A DNA stretch of 64,000 nucleotides from Labyrinthula sp. Ha (GCA_015227615.1 JAALGZ010000016.1:620001-684000), one strand, 5' to 3'. Counted from the stretch's first letter, positions 46,501-61,216 are shown. Numbers and translations are program-made. Notes: generated by a model from the letters alone, not told the origin.

Positions 46501-49500
46501 ATACATACTTCGAGTTTCCCTAATCCGATAACGAACTCCTTGCTCACAGTGATTGCTTGGGTATTTTAGGCTAGCCGTTAACTGTATCCCCTGATATTTT
46601 TGTTACTGTTCTTGTAAAGTATACTACAGTAATTAAAATATGTTAAAATCATGTTGATATAGTTCTGAAAATTTGTGCAAACACACTATTATGTTACTTG
46701 AAGTCTAATCGGTGGATGAAGTCTCTTATAATTAGAACCAATATATCAATTGCTATTAAGTTTTTATAAAATATATCAAATTTTAATTCAGAATAAATAT
46801 CCTAAAATATGTGATACTGAAAACATATTACTAAAAATCATACGCCCTGAACAACTCTACATATTTTGAAGTACTGATATATTTGCACACAAGAAAGTTT
46901 TCACAACAAAGTAAAATTGATACCGAAGAAATAAATATTTTTCGTTTATCTAAAGATAACATTTATGTTAATTGAAAGAAACAACATCAATTCTTATTGC
47001 ATTCAACCCTGTTATGCTCTGCCGATGGAAATGAACCATCATTTTACAATATAGGGACCGTAGAATTATGGAGCGTTAAAAGAAAAGAGTAAGCACTTCA
47101 ATAAGATATAATGACAGAAGCAAAAGTTTTTTTAGAAACTTATGGAACATCCAATAAACTTAAAAATATATTATTACTATTTGAATATTATATTAACAAG
47201 GGTAACCAAGATGCACATCTGCATACAATAGCGGATGTATAAAACAACTTTTCTGGTACGCAAAATTACTACGAGAGCTACTCAAATTCTAATAAATTTA
47301 TAAAAGAATCTTACATAAACTATATAATCATGTTTAATTGTTACTTCTATAATCCTCTATATACAAGGATATCTTATTCATCTGCTCCCCGTAGCCAACT
47401 AAGATTACATCAGTTAAATGAATAACTTTATTATGTATAATTATTAGAAGAAACATTGATATTACTAAAATTATTAAATTATTTGGGTTTCTTGCACGAA
47501 TAAATAGGTACTTATTTCATCATGTAACAATAAATTCAACTATGGTTTTTCGTACGTGTTATTTTCAATTTTCCTACATAAATATACATCTTAAAACCAT
47601 CTCAGATATTGTTCAAGATAACAGGTGCAGCTTAAAATAGTTTTGATACTATGTATGATTTCGCAAGATCCATACATTACATATTTCCGGTACCTTAATC
47701 TCTTTATTATGGACCTGTAACTGACATATCCAGGACGATTTCGTAAAACCTGTGCCATGTAGCGTAATTGATCACAAAGTACAGGTACATGTGGATAAGA
47801 CTAGCCCGACTCATATTCGATATATAAAAATTATATAATACAAATATATTAATTAAGGGTCATTTGAATTTAGTGATATCACCATAAAACTTAAGAATTT
47901 AGAATTACCAAGTATGAATCACTTTATCACCCTGGTAATAATCTTTAATTGACTAAATGTGAGTCAATTATAAAGGTAAATACTTAAAACATTTACCCCC
48001 CCCCCTTTTTATTTTTTTTCAAGGATCACAGAATAATATTTTATCATTAATTTTGTGAACCTTTGTGTTAAACAATGGAAATTTTGGTTGGGTTTAATTT
48101 TCAGGTTTACTGAACTCGAGAACTATAATTCTTTCAGCAAATTCTCTAATATCAACAGTACATTTAATAATTGATAAGTTTATTTCGAACATATATTGTT
48201 GATCATAACTCTAAATAGCGACTATCAATTGTAGAAAAGGGAAATTTTCTATTTTGATAAAATTTAGCGGACTAAGAGCGGATACCTTAGTCATTACTTG
48301 GGTGGTGAGCCATGGTTTCATGCTATGTTTCAAATATATTTAAGTTGATTTCAGCCCCATTATTTTTTTTTATCTTCCGGGTATTTTTTGTTTGGATTTA
48401 CTTCTTCCATTTATCACTGACAGAATCGTTATTATTATGAATATATCCATAGTTATGTGGAAAACTGCATTGTTTTAATAAGAATATTAACATAAATATA
48501 TATCTGTAAAGCAACAGAACAAAGTTGGTTTGCTTGAATTAACTCGTAGTCTAATTTCAGTAGATAATGTGTTTTTGTTGATTGCACAACCAAATTTGAA
48601 TTCTAGCCTAGTCAAGGCTTTTTTCAAGATAAATATATTGCTTGAGGTTATATGCAATAGTTGCAAGGAATTGTTGAGATATTAATACAAACTTCGTATA
48701 TTTGTTGTCGCGCAAGAATCCGAATTATTGTTTTAAAGATTATTTTGTCCTCTTTCTAATAAAAAATGCTATTAAATGATAACTGAAACTCATTAATTTG
48801 TTGATTCCTAGCTGGTCCAAACTTTAACTATCACTGTTTTGGTATCTGTGATTTAAGTTATTTTATTGGGCAGAATATTCCTAAAAATAAAATTCCTTTC
48901 TCTAAAAAGCACGATACCGGCCTCTATCCATAGTCGTTTTTAACCACGTATAAGAATTTGATATCTAATAATTTGATTGAACCAACTTTATTTTGTGCAT
49001 ATTCACTGAGTTAAGAATTATCTCTTAAGCTATATAGATAATCTTATATCACTGTATATTTCTGAGTTCATTAGAAAATTTTTCAGGTATAATTCTCACA
49101 GAACAAACTGTGCTATTGCAAAACGATTTTTATATTTCTTGCAGAGAGTTAGTCTTTATTCCCTTGCTTCATCTTGGGTTATTGTTGGTTTTCATTTGGC
49201 TTTACATGTCCCTCGTATGGAAGGCCTTATGATTCTCGGATGATCCAATCTAAGCGTATATTATGTGCAATAATTTCTTACTACCTGAGTGTATAGAAAT
49301 TATATGATTCTGTTTTTTACTGTATGCGAAACCGTGTTCCCTGTTAAAGGTATTAAAACATACCTTATGTTTACTATATTCTTTTTGAATTTACAGTGTA
49401 TAATAATCTCTATAACATCTAAGCAATAGGAGAACCCCCAAATTTTATATCGTTAAATATCTTACATTTGAACTGTTATGTTGCTGGAATGATAAAAAGG

Positions 49501-50401
49501 GGCCAAACCTGCAAAATATAGCCATAGGGTAAAACTTAATAGACAGATTAAGATCATAATAAAGTTTATCCTCTTAAAGTTTTCTCAAACTAACAAAAAA
49601 CTTCTATGGGCATAGTAACTTGATATAGCATTTGATTAATTGAAAGTATTATTGATTTCTATCACAATTATAAATACATTGTATTGTTATGTAACATGAA
49701 TTTAGGTTCTAAATACTTATTCTTCACACCATTGCTACTATTGAAATACTGAGAATCTTACATTGAGTAATATAGACAAGTGATAGTACCTATATTTATA
49801 AAAATTTAATATTGAAACCAACATTTATATTCATTGAAGGGTTTTAAAGTATTATAAGAAATGTAACCATTCGGGGAAAATAAACACATCTGCTTCTAAA
49901 GTATCGCATAATTATTGCAAACTGATAATATAATGTTAAATTGTAGCTAACTATGTAGGAATCCAATATTTTGCTTGAGTAAAATGTCGTGAGAAGCAAA
50001 GAAGTACTTTATAGATATGCTTAAGAGATTATCGGATCCAAATTTCAAAGCTTATAGCGGAAGAAAATACTGGACTTGACAGGATTGATGGGTGACCCGT
50101 AAGAGTCCCAGATAAAACCCTCGTTGGTTACTATACCTATCCTGCGTAATAGTTTGTTTTTAGGCGATTTTTCGGCTAAGGAAAATAGTGTATTTGAATA
50201 CGAGGAAAGTGGTATTTTTACCTAATAAATATTAATGTATAATTTAATTTGATTTCCAAGTCGGTTGAAAATACATTTCTGTAAGTAATAACACCTTATC
50301 ATATCTCGAAGACTGTTTGATAAAGTCTTATTCTTGTTCTTTGTATTGAAACGGATATTTACATTTACTACGGCATCCTTATTTCTTAGTTTAAAGGAAA
50401 A

Positions 50402-50404
<3 letters not shown>

Positions 50405-50436
<32 letters not shown>
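50405..50436. repeat. (AT)16 microsatellite
   Basis: Perfect 32-nt AT repeat; a 28-nt TA repeat follows at 50639-50666. Confidence 0.95.
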
Positions 50437-50440
<4 letters not shown>

Positions 50441-50635
50441 AAGTGCGTTGATATGCCACTTTTTTGTCTGTTACAAGTTCCTATATGATAGAAACTAACT
50501 TGTTGTACTCTTATTAAATACCCATGTGCCTTGTTCACGAGTCGTATGTTTGATATTAGAAGCTGGTCACTTATTAATATCGGCTAACCCGAAACTCCTC
50601 ATGCAATAATGACCCATCTAAAGTCTTGGCATTAT

Positions 50636-50638
<3 letters not shown>

Positions 50639-50666
<28 letters not shown>
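50639..50666. repeat. (TA)14 microsatellite
   Basis: Perfect 28-nt TA repeat about 200 nt after the first. Confidence 0.95.
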
Positions 50667-51989
50667 GCTTGACAAGACTATGAAGATGTTTCTATCAACA
50701 AAACGTTAAATTATGTTATTCCAATATGTTTATTTCTCAATATTTGAGAATAACTTACAAAGAATTACCAACTGAGAGGAAGTTTTCAAGAAGAGTATTA
50801 AAAGAGGAAATTGAAAGCGAAACAGAAAGAATGTAAAATTCTTTGTATAACATTTCTATGGTTTCCTGACGTTAATATCCAGTCAAGATAGAGATTTCTA
50901 TGAAGCAACATAACTATTAGATTGTGAACAACCCGTAACCACGATTCGAAAAAGAACAGGTTCTTGTTGTTTGTAACCAGCAGCCCAAATTAATATGGTG
51001 TGGCTATAATATTAGACATGATAAAAAGATATAAAAATTCCAAGGAAAATGAAGAATAACTGGAGCAGTATCCTTACCGGATCTTCAGCTCTAGCAGATG
51101 TGATACTGCTTAATTATTCTTATATGGTAAACTGTGATATGAGGTATCTTCTTAAAAGTTTGAAGCAGTCTTTGGAATTAAAAAGATCTAAAGCCATATT
51201 ATTTGAGAAAGCTGGAACAGAATCAGGTTTTGATGGTGAGAAATTACGCGGCATTGCGCTTCTTTAGGAGCAAGAAGAAATTTTACATGACAGAGAAACG
51301 AGTAAACGGTGTAAGAAACGGTTGCACAGGAAAAAATCTCATTATCTGCATACTTGAGATCTTACACTTTTTTGATAGGAAGTAGTCGGGGTCTTGATTT
51401 TGCTTAAAGAGGTCACTAGGTGTTAAGGAGCTAGGAAATATCCTATAATCCTGATAAAGAAGGTTATTCGACTTGTAAAGATATGTGTCTCTTCCAACTA
51501 CTAGCTACATACGAAGTCCACCGACACCCATGAAACCAAATCCTCGTTCATATTATTCCGTAAAGTTAATCAGAAACAGGCTTCGTGACTAGCAACCACC
51601 GTTAAATAAGCCTATGCTGTCAGCAGGCCACATCTAAAAATGATACTGTTTTACCCTGAATGTTTGGTCTCGTTTAAAAACTTTCCTAAAATATAGTACA
51701 CCCATGTTGAAAACCCATAATGAGAATACAACAATTGATTCTATTTGACTTGAAGTGGGTAAGATTACTGCGAACATATTTTTGCAAGAGTACATTCTAT
51801 TGAATTCTCTAAACATTTCGTTCTCTATATAATTTATAATTCAATACTACTAACATAATTATGGTCACAATAGAGTAATCGGGTATTCAGTTTCTTAAAA
51901 TGTAAAATCCAGATTGAGAACCGTGCCATGTTACGCTGTGCCATTAATCTCATCTGCCAGATTCATCTGAAATTAAAAAACGATGCAAT

Positions 51990-52002
51990 ATATTGTCAGG
52001 AG
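51990..52002 (+). promoter_or_regulatory. Shared upstream element of the seven-helix genes (copy B)
   Basis: ATATTGTCAGGAG; the CAGG begins 107 nt before the ATG at 52104. It corresponds to the elements before paralogues A and C. Confidence 0.55.
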
Positions 52003-52103
52003 TAACCAAGAAATGGCAACACTTGCCTTGAAAACCAACAAAAGCTCATAAATATTCAAAGATAATATTCTCAAAACCAAATAATCAAACTTATTAAAAA
52101 AAT

Positions 52104-53072
52104 ATGGAAAACTCCTCTACCTATGAAGATTGCCAACTACCATACTTTTTCGACGAAGCGAATGAACTTTGTGACACAACAATTTATGAATACTATTTAC
52201 CAATATCCTCTTATTTGAAGATATCTTTTTTAATAATTGACACAATATTTTTTCTCATTTTATGTTTTACTATGAAAAATTTTCTATTGAAACGACCTTT
52301 TTCACGAAAAAATTGTAAAGAGCATTTTTTCAGAGGTCATTTCACAACTCTTTTCCTACTGACACTTGGAATTAGTTCTTGCTTAGTACATAATCTTACC
52401 GGAGGTTTGATACATTGTTCTATTTATAGCAGAAAAGGTAAAATAAGTGCTCTTTCTTGTGCTTACTTTTCACTGTTTACTTACAACGGAGTGTTCAGTT
52501 ATATCTCAGTGTTCAGTAAACTTCTCGGAGTAGAACATAAGAACAAAAGATTTTATTTGACCAATAGAATTTGTTTTGGCCTTATAGCTCTGAATAATAT
52601 TCCTTTTTTCTTCTTAATAAGTTTCATTATACTTCAAAGTTATGTTACTACAAAACAGTTTTTTGTCATTGCCCATGTTCAATCTGTAATCAATGCTACC
52701 ATACTTACCTTCTTATGCATTTATGTTATCAATAAACTGATTATAGATGTTCGTTTTCTCAGAAACCACTGTTTGCAATATAACAGACCAAAAAGTTATG
52801 GAAATAAAATTCAAACACTTCTTGTCAAACTGAAAATTTCAATCTTTGCAGCATGTTTTCACCTTTTAATTTCTATTCTCATTATTCTTCCGTACATAGC
52901 TGATATCTTTCAAAACAATAAACTTCCATTTTTTATTACTTTTGTATTTGTGGGAGTTGCTCCTTTAAATCTTGCTTTTCTGTTGTGTTATTTCAGTGTT
53001 TATATTGTACCAGGATCAGAAGAATGTTTTAAACTCAATATTGTTACAACTGTTAAAAATGCAAAAGTATAG
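52104..53072 (+). CDS. Seven-helix membrane protein, paralogue B (322 aa)
   Basis: One exon and exactly 322 residues, stop TAG. It aligns end to end with paralogues A and C: N3 sequon, C10 and C23 in CQLPYFFDE...LCDTT, the YEYYLPISSYL entry to helix 1, the basic loop NRPKSYGNKIQTLLVKLKIS before helix 6, and the terminal GSEECF. It is the most divergent member by eye, notably in helices 2 and 3 (HNLTGGLIHCSIYSRKGK and NGVFSYISVFSKLLG) and at the C-terminus, which could reflect a different ligand or partner. Expected at a cell membrane with the N-terminus outside. Function unknown; no enzyme motif is present. Confidence 0.75.
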   Translation: MENSSTYEDCQLPYFFDEANELCDTTIYEYYLPISSYLKISFLIIDTIFFLILCFTMKNFLLKRPFSRKNCKEHFFRGHFTTLFLLTLGISSCLVHNLTGGLIHCSIYSRKGKISALSCAYFSLFTYNGVFSYISVFSKLLGVEHKNKRFYLTNRICFGLIALNNIPFFFLISFIILQSYVTTKQFFVIAHVQSVINATILTFLCIYVINKLIIDVRFLRNHCLQYNRPKSYGNKIQTLLVKLKISIFAACFHLLISILIILPYIADIFQNNKLPFFITFVFVGVAPLNLAFLLCYFSVYIVPGSEECFKLNIVTTVKNAKV

Positions 53073-56000
53073 AAATTATAATAGAAGTTTCTCGTTAAGA
53101 AATACAGTTTATACGTTACAAAATATTGAGGATAGTTCTTAGTTCTTAGTAGTAGAAAGATTACTTTCTAAATATAGAACTAGCTCATAAAATTTTGGTT
53201 TTCATGATAGTTTTCAGTTTTGAGTAGATATTGCAAGATGTTAAGTTGGTTTTGTAAGTCTCGTACTAAAACAGACAGAAAATAAGTCTCTAAGTTAGTT
53301 GTTCAAAATTTTAACATATTATATTCATTTTGTTTTAATTTCTCTTTCTTAGAGTATTTTATATTTCTTTTTATAATAAGAAGGTGCACACCTTTGGTCA
53401 GGTCATGTTTCTAGTTCGAGTAAAATGAAGAATAAGATAGCAGATAGATAGATATAAATGTGATAGTTGTTGTAAAAGAAATGTTTATTCCTTGGTTAAC
53501 CAAAACATGGTTAATAAATTATTACCGGGAACAGAATTCAGAGGGCTTACATGCTTGAATTACCTCCTTAAAATTTGGTGTACTTGGTTTTAAGAATATG
53601 AGGTAATGTCATATGGTTATATTTGAAATGGATGGGGACGTGGAATGATGTGTTTTTTAAATAGGCAAAAGTCAAAATAAAGTAGAATGATCGGACCTTC
53701 TAGAATGGCCTGGTAGAAAGATAGTAACATTGTTTAGCATTTTATTGCTAACAAATAATGATGTCTAATATCAACACGAAAAAAAATTAGTTTCAGAACA
53801 ATAAGTAGTAGTAGTACAGGAAGTCTGAGAAGTTACAGAAGTTACAGAACAATCTATGTAAGAGACAGAGGTGCTTTGAAATTCTTATTTTATTGGGTTA
53901 TGATTTGTTTCAGTAGTTTTGGCGTCGCAAATACCAAAATTTTCACAAATATATTTGTGTAATTAAAGCTAAGGTCTTTATGATTGACTTGTCGGTTGCA
54001 ATGTCTTCTTGACAGTAGATTAAGCAATCTTGTGTAAACTAAATATTTAATATGATAATTAAAAATTATTATCTTTTATGACATAACAGAGTTTAAGCAT
54101 TATTTAACAATAATAGATTAGGATCAGAAAGTTTATCTGGAAACAATTATACTTGATTATCTAAAGCTGTTAATCAAAATCAAATGATTTGCATTAAAAA
54201 AATATTTCAGCTTATGCTTTGAGTTTTAAATAAACTACAATAAAATTAGAGGAAGAATGGAAGTGCATGAATATTGGAGAGAACAAAGATATTGTACAAA
54301 CATTATGTTTCAAGAGCTACTCTCTTCTACATTTAATCTTTCAGAACTTCCTTAGAACATGGTGGTAAGGCATAGAGTTATTTAAATATGAAGTTCCTTC
54401 CAGGTTATATGAGTGTTAGTTTTTGATTGAGAATAAGAATTACTTTCCTTTTAGCTTTATGTATGAACCCGTTTGCACATAAAGCCGTAACCTTAAGGTT
54501 AGTTCTTAACAACATTTCATTCATGAAACAAGTAGACAGCATAATGAATGAAGCATCAGTAATCTGGAACTATCGGTGATAGTAGCTGTTGATCTACCAG
54601 TTAGAGCTACACTGGATTCGTCCGGAATTATGGTGTTTAATTATATCTTCTTATCGTGTGATATTCCAAAGACACTTTCATATCTGATAATATACATATT
54701 GTATTACTGTGTTAAGTTGTAGCAGCAATAGTTTTAGTAAAATATCGTTTTCAAAAGACTGAACCCTATTGTTTGGAATTTTTAATGTGTAACTACAGAA
54801 GTAAAAAACAGTTTCATAAAACATGTAGACCTTCCTTAAATCTAATTATCAATTCAAAATAAAATTAATAAAGCTCTACCATTTCTGTAGACAATGTAAG
54901 GTGATAAATAATTTTAATCATACAGTAGTATATGAATAAATTAGAATATATCAGATGAAAAACACCAAGTAAGAATTTCACTATGACCTCAAAATACGGT
55001 AGAGCTCCTCTGATTAAGTCATTGGTGATACTTAATCTCCTTTGAAAAGATTATTTAGCTTTCTCTCTTACTAACCCCGTGTTTATATTTTCTTGTTAGG
55101 AAAGAGCAGGTTTCAATATATTCTGTGGAATCCCAAGATCTCTAGAAAAAAATATCCCAATACATATGGGGACAAGGGTGGCAATATCACTTTGACCTTA
55201 AAGTATTGGAAAGAGTAATTTCCTTTAGAGCTTAAAAAAGAAGCAATTACTGGGCAAATAATCTTGGAAGAAACAACCAAGAGGGCAGACTCTGCTAAAT
55301 ATTTCTCCTTCACATAGTGACCCCTTTCTCGGCGCTTTTCTTTATTTCAATAGATATTTTGGAAATCCACAACAGTAATTTGTGGAATACGAGCACTGTA
55401 AAGGAATCCAGCGAGAGCAGCACTTACTTTATATAGAGGAGAAAGGATAAGATGAATAATTAAGAGATATATATATTCCAACAAAAAAAATTTTTCGCTA
55501 CCACCTTAAAATAGGTATATATAGATTTTTAATATAAATTTGAAAGGTGAAAAAGGGGTTTCATCACATCCATTGAGACTAGGGAGAAAATAGTTAAGAT
55601 AAAACGCAAATTTCTTTCTTGATCACCTATTCACATATGAATAATTGTTCTCTTTTCCACAGACAGTTTCTCCGCTTTTAAAAAGAGTGTACCCATCGAT
55701 GATTACATTACAGTTCAAGAATTACATTCATATCACAAACCCTATATTTGACTACAGTGTTTACCATATCATATTGCCTGCACAATGGTAGTTAAGGAGA
55801 GGTTGTTCCAGTATAGCTTGGCACTTTTTTCCTGGAGGTTATTTCCACTGTGAGTTTTCCATGAATAATGACTGTGGATTTTCAAAGATAACTAATTGTA
55901 CTGACAGCTGGACTATAATGTTCACTGGTAAATACATTTCTCTATATGTCAGTGTAATTAAAAACTGATAGAGGAAACAATTTGCTATATTTTTTTCTTC

Positions 56001-59000
56001 GACTCAGTGAAGCCAATTATATAATCTTTAAGCCACAATATGATTTATTTAGATATGGCTGGTGTTTCACGATTTAACATTTGAATCGCTTGAAGTTACA
56101 GAAGAAAATCATCAACTTTTACCAATAATCCACATATCAATATTGTGCTCAGAATATTAGCACATAGAATTGTATATTTTATTACTGCTAAGATTCTTCC
56201 CTTTAAATAGACTATGAGCATTAAGAAATACTTATAATCACGTGTGGGTAATGTGATTTTGAGATTAAGTATGTTATTCGTGTTTTTGTGCTATTGAAGA
56301 GCAACATCAGTTACTTCTTATTATAACCATTGATGTGTGCTTCCCTGGAGTTAGAATGGTTCCATTCTCTAATACTATATTCTGGATATTTCTTTCTTCA
56401 CCGAAAATGAACATTGCATAAGAATACATTGTAAAATGAAATATAACACAATCCCAAATAAGTATATGAAATAGCTCATTATCTAAAATTACGGAGATGA
56501 GCTGTTGCTCATGGTTTTAACGCTGTAGACTTTTTTCAATTGATACCACCTGATTTAATCAGATAAAAACTTCGTTCGTAAGTACCACCGATCCTAGACT
56601 ATCACTGAGTAGCTGTCTCTACGTATAACTTTTTTCTTGTACCAGTCGTTTTTGTCAAAATAGTATGATTGGATCTAGTACAAATGAATTGATGATATTT
56701 CTACCTCAATCCTTCCCTGCTATCTATCTGTGATATAGAAATTACCGGTACATAGTAGCTAGCATTTATCTATGTTCATATGAATCGTTTTGAAAATGGC
56801 TCAAAATGGTTTCACATAGCATATAGAATATACCCCATATATATATCCATATCTTAACGAACAACGAATTCATAGGATAACGATTAGTAATCATGGTTTC
56901 ATCATCGAAGATCTTATTTCTGGGTGATTTATTGCAGGTATGTTCCGAGGTGCAAAGCGATCAACTATAGTAACCCAAGAGGGTGTTTTAGTGGCATGTA
57001 ACAGGAAACCTTAGTGGGGGTTGTGGCCAGAATACAATTCCTTTTCTAGAATGTAGTGTAGCGGTTCCTAAAATAATGCATGTGTATGTATCATTTCATG
57101 GCATTGCACCTCCAGAAAATTACTTGACCTGGACTTGGAGCTTCATGATAAGTCTCGCTAATCTTGAGAGGTTTGTTTCTATCTCTGGGAACGTTTAAAG
57201 TGAACAGCACTCTCTGTTTATTTTATCTCCCCTTTACTTAGTCATGATCGCTAAACATGTTTTTCTTTATGCATCATCTGCTCTAAAGACAAACTGGATT
57301 TAGATAAAATATTCAAAATAGCTTAAAGTTAGTACTGATAATGCCAGATATTGGTAGGCACTTAGAACTGTGTTAGCTTCAACTTTTTTGGTGACATACG
57401 AGACTTATTAGACAAAAATATTTAGCGTTTTAGACACGAAGTTGCATAAGACACTAATCTTGATATAAATACTTAATTTTTCATAAAATGGCTCTTATAA
57501 TTAATTTTTATTTGCCGCTTCTTCTTCTCCCAAATTTCTTATGCTATATGGGATCTTTTCGCAATGACATAACTGTTTTATTTCACAACATTTCCTTAAG
57601 CAGCACATTTACGTGGCTTGGAGTGATAAGTTTTTAGAGATGCTCTGTTTGATTCAGCTCACTCCAAAAACTTGGATAAATTAAATTGGTCTGTTTAAAT
57701 TTAGAATAATTAGTATCTGAATGGATCACCCATTTTTTTCGCTTACTTGTTGTTCTGTTTTTTTTCTGTGCCAGAGTTTGTTAATGCATTGTATCGAGAT
57801 GTTTTATTAGCTTTACACTCAATTGTGCCAGAAAATTTTGACCAACCTGTATTCACAGGTTCCGGGAAAATACGTTTATTCGATTTTATATTGCTCTTTC
57901 TATTAGAAAACTATTGTTTTTGTACATGATAGCCAAATTTTTTCAAATTTGGGGCAGCTTTCGACGATACGCACCTGTACCCATCTCATAAGACTTTCAT
58001 AGATCTGAACATTTGAATATCTGGACCCTTGTCAGGTAATATTTGTTTTTACCGATAACATTTTTCGCCTTATGCTACATTCTAATCCTGATACTCTTTC
58101 ACCATATAAATATCCTTGCTCAGTATGTTTTTGAAAATCTCTGGTTATGTTGCTTCTGGAATGTAGCTATTCTGAACTAAATCGTGACCTCAACATCAGC
58201 ATCTGCAAATACAAATATTTTACTTTAGTGCTGCAGATAGAAAATGTCTGTGGGAAGAGTAAGAGATATTCAGGCCCATTCTTAAAATACTTAGTCACGT
58301 AAATTCTGTATAGGACATAGAGATCCCGCAATTTATATGTCGTATCAATAACTCGCTAACCGTATAACCCCTATGTCTCGCAAGAATTAGAGCTCAAGAC
58401 ATTATATATTACACATAAAATATCTGAGTATACATCTTTAAAGTGATATGTTACTATTTTTAAAAACTCAATATTAGAACTTACGCTCCAGAAACGCACT
58501 AAGAAAAAACTAGGCAGAAATAGTGAACCCTTAAATCATCAGGTACCCTAAAACCACTTGGTTGTAACACATGGCGTTGGATATAATGAAGCTACCCATT
58601 AGAACGCCCTGCTAAGTTTCATGTTGAAGTTTTGTGAAGAATATATATTACCCTTGTACTAGGTCTAAAATCAAGGTTGATTAGTTGTTCGCATGCAGCC
58701 ATGGACTTCACGACCATCTTGCTCGCAGAGCGAATAACTTTAAAATTTTGCAGGCTAAATTTAACTAGATTTATTATCATTTACATCTAGTGGGAAAAAT
58801 TTTCAGCAATCAATTTCTAGAGATTACACTGAATTAAAAGAGAATGCCATTTTTTAATTCTATGCAGTTAACCCTCAGTACATAGCACGGTTGGAAATTG
58901 AACGGTTGACTAGAGATAGTTTCTATTGTTTTTGGTGTAACTTGATGGTTTATCCGTTGTTAGTTCTTAATATACATATATACGTTAACTACTTAACACA

Positions 59001-61216
59001 CACATTTACAAAAGATCACATTTCACTTCGCAAGTTACCTGTACAGATTATTTGTGGGATCTGATCGAACTCTATGATCCAATTCGTTGGAGCAGCTCCA
59101 CAATAGACTTCTTTGCTTCTGGTTAAATTATCTTATAAAACCCTTTGCCGCAGTACAGTTTCCTTAACAAAAACTCTATATCATATCCTCTTTATTCTTA
59201 TACTTGCACTAGGTTCTGCGGAAAGGTAGAACATTCTAACAGAATCATCTGCTGCAATATTCGCGGGGGGAGGGGGTGGAAGTGCAAGAGCTGTACAAGG
59301 TATATCCGTGGTTAAGATTTAAGGAAGAAGTAGTTGTCATAATGAATATGCCATTCATAAATCATACACCTGGTTCTTTTTAACAAATTCTGGTTGTTCT
59401 ATCTGGCTATTTTCTTTATTTTCTGCCCCGTATTGATCTACCTTCTAAGATACAACATTGGTTAAGTTTTCACAGCCTTAAGCAATATTTCTCGTTCCGA
59501 TACATCTTTTTGTTAGTGTAGTATCGTCTCGTCTTGAGCTTGTTTAATATGAATAGAGCCGTGTAGATATCTGTATTGTTATCACGTTAGCTTTTCAACA
59601 CATAAGAATAAATATGGTCAAAATTAATCCTGAGAAGAAATGTATAACCCTTCATATTAAAATACTTTTCTATATACCTTCAAGGATGGGGAAATTTCTA
59701 GTAAAAAATAAATATTATTTTTATTAATTCTACACTTGATCAATTCGAATTGCTAGACCAATTTACCCTTATTGTCCCAGAGTTCTCATTCTTGTGCTAG
59801 TTTGATGGCTACTCGTCCAGGGATAAGCCCTAGGCATTTATGGAACGAATACAAAAAAAATATTTCTTTGACTATTAGATAATCCTAAATTTTACCTAAT
59901 TGGTTCCAAAAAAATCAGCTATCACGAGAATATTTCAATTTTATCCACAGAGCTTTAATTCCGTTTACGGAGACTTAGAAGATTTTCTGCGGTGCTTTCA
60001 TTCTATATCCACTATTTTTTGTGGAATTCTCTATTCATATATCTGTTTCATACTAATTTTCAAAATTCCTATAGTTAACACGGCTATACCGAACACGCGA
60101 ACGATTCATTTGGGCCCATAAGAGTTTAATAAAGATTAAAGTTTTCCTTGCGAGCACAATTTGAAAGATTTTGTACAAGGAGAAAATTTGACGAGAATCG
60201 TGTATCAGCCAGAGTAAAATAACACATTCACACTAAAGAAAGATACATTTTCTTGTAACTAGTTTTATCCTGCACTTTCCAAAATCATTCATTCTTTCAG
60301 CTTATTTGAACTTTCTGTTACATAGAAGCTGGAAACTAAGTTCTGTTCTCAAATTAATGCATTTGCATCAAATATTAGATTCCTGCTAACAAAGCACGTT
60401 TTGGCATTATTTCTTCCATGAAGCCTAATCCTCTAATCACAATATCAGACATTTTTTTTATCTTCGGTCTTCAGTTATGTTCAAGGTACAATTCTTTATT
60501 TGCATGATTAATTCTATAGTGAGCTTTTCCTTCAAGCTAGCGCTGTATTTGATCTAGATCCTAATAAATATTCCAACCTCTACCAAACATATATTAAAAG
60601 CGATATATCTTCATAAATATATTTATAAAGTATTCTAAGGTAAGAAGTAAGGCTACCCATTCTAAGCAAGACTTAAAAAAAAGAATTAGCTTGCATACAT
60701 GAACATCAGTTAAGACATCTTGCAGATCAAGTATGAGTCTGAAACAAAGAAGTGCAACTAAAAAATTGGCTCATAATCAACAATTTGATAAGCTAATATG
60801 CTAACTATATGGGTGTCTTATTGCGATGATAGAGTATTGAACGCCACTCATATCGCTACTCTTGAACAAACTAGGACATTTACATGAGCTTATACCTCTA
60901 GTGACACTTACAGTGAGTTTCATAGTGTATATGACGTATGATTTTAAGTTTTTTTCTTTCACACTAATTACAATTGATTTCTTATATTAACTTTGTCTAA
61001 TTCTTTCAACATATCATTATAACAAGAATCCCCTTACATGTTCCATAAATAATAGTTTCTATAACAATATTCTATTTCAAGTATTATCTCGAAACATTGA
61101 GATAACCAATACGAGACTTTCCTGAAATATTTCTCGCTTTAGATTGATCTCAATTAAATACTGTATTTCATTCATACTAAATCATAAGAAGACAGAAGTT
61201 ATGAAATCGACATAAC
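53073..61216. other. 8.1-kb AT-rich desert between seven-helix genes B and C
   Basis: No intact gene. Plus-strand protein-like scraps occur at 55831-55968, 57013-57198 and 57747-57929 (FVNALYRDVLLALHSIVPEN). A G-rich tract lies at 59265-59276. The rest shows nothing recognisable. Confidence 0.4.
55831..55968 (+). pseudogene. Short fragment with MAM-domain-like spacing
   Basis: An open piece of 45 codons reads CEFSMNNDCGF, then KITNCTDSW. The spacing C-x-F-x5-C-x-F ... D-x-W matches the start of a MAM domain (family pattern C.FE....CGW.Q....DFDW). It is too short to be a gene and lacks a start. It may be a remnant of an extracellular protein, or chance. An open stretch at 57013-57198 (GGCGQNTIPFLECSVAVPK) might belong to the same lost gene. 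Confidence 0.25.

Larger units (their letters stand above)
40548..51989. other. 11.4-kb AT-rich desert between seven-helix genes A and B
   Basis: No gene is recognised. A GC-richer open scrap at 42272-42439 (GTGLGSGFVERCEGGSMVRF, KEAYDNWIRFRFGNDM) and open frames at 43932-43666 (minus), 44281-44466 and 51049-51267 (plus; YSYMVNCDMRYLLKSLKQSL) have no known family. No relic of another seven-helix gene was seen by eye. C10 lies at 47996-48005 and two long TA runs near 50.4-50.7 kb. Confidence 0.4.

Noticed and set aside
56941-57010. Sialidase-like scrap (STIVTQEGVLVACNR)
   Set aside because: It resembles the start of sialidase repeats, but no Asp-box or catalytic block follows in any frame.
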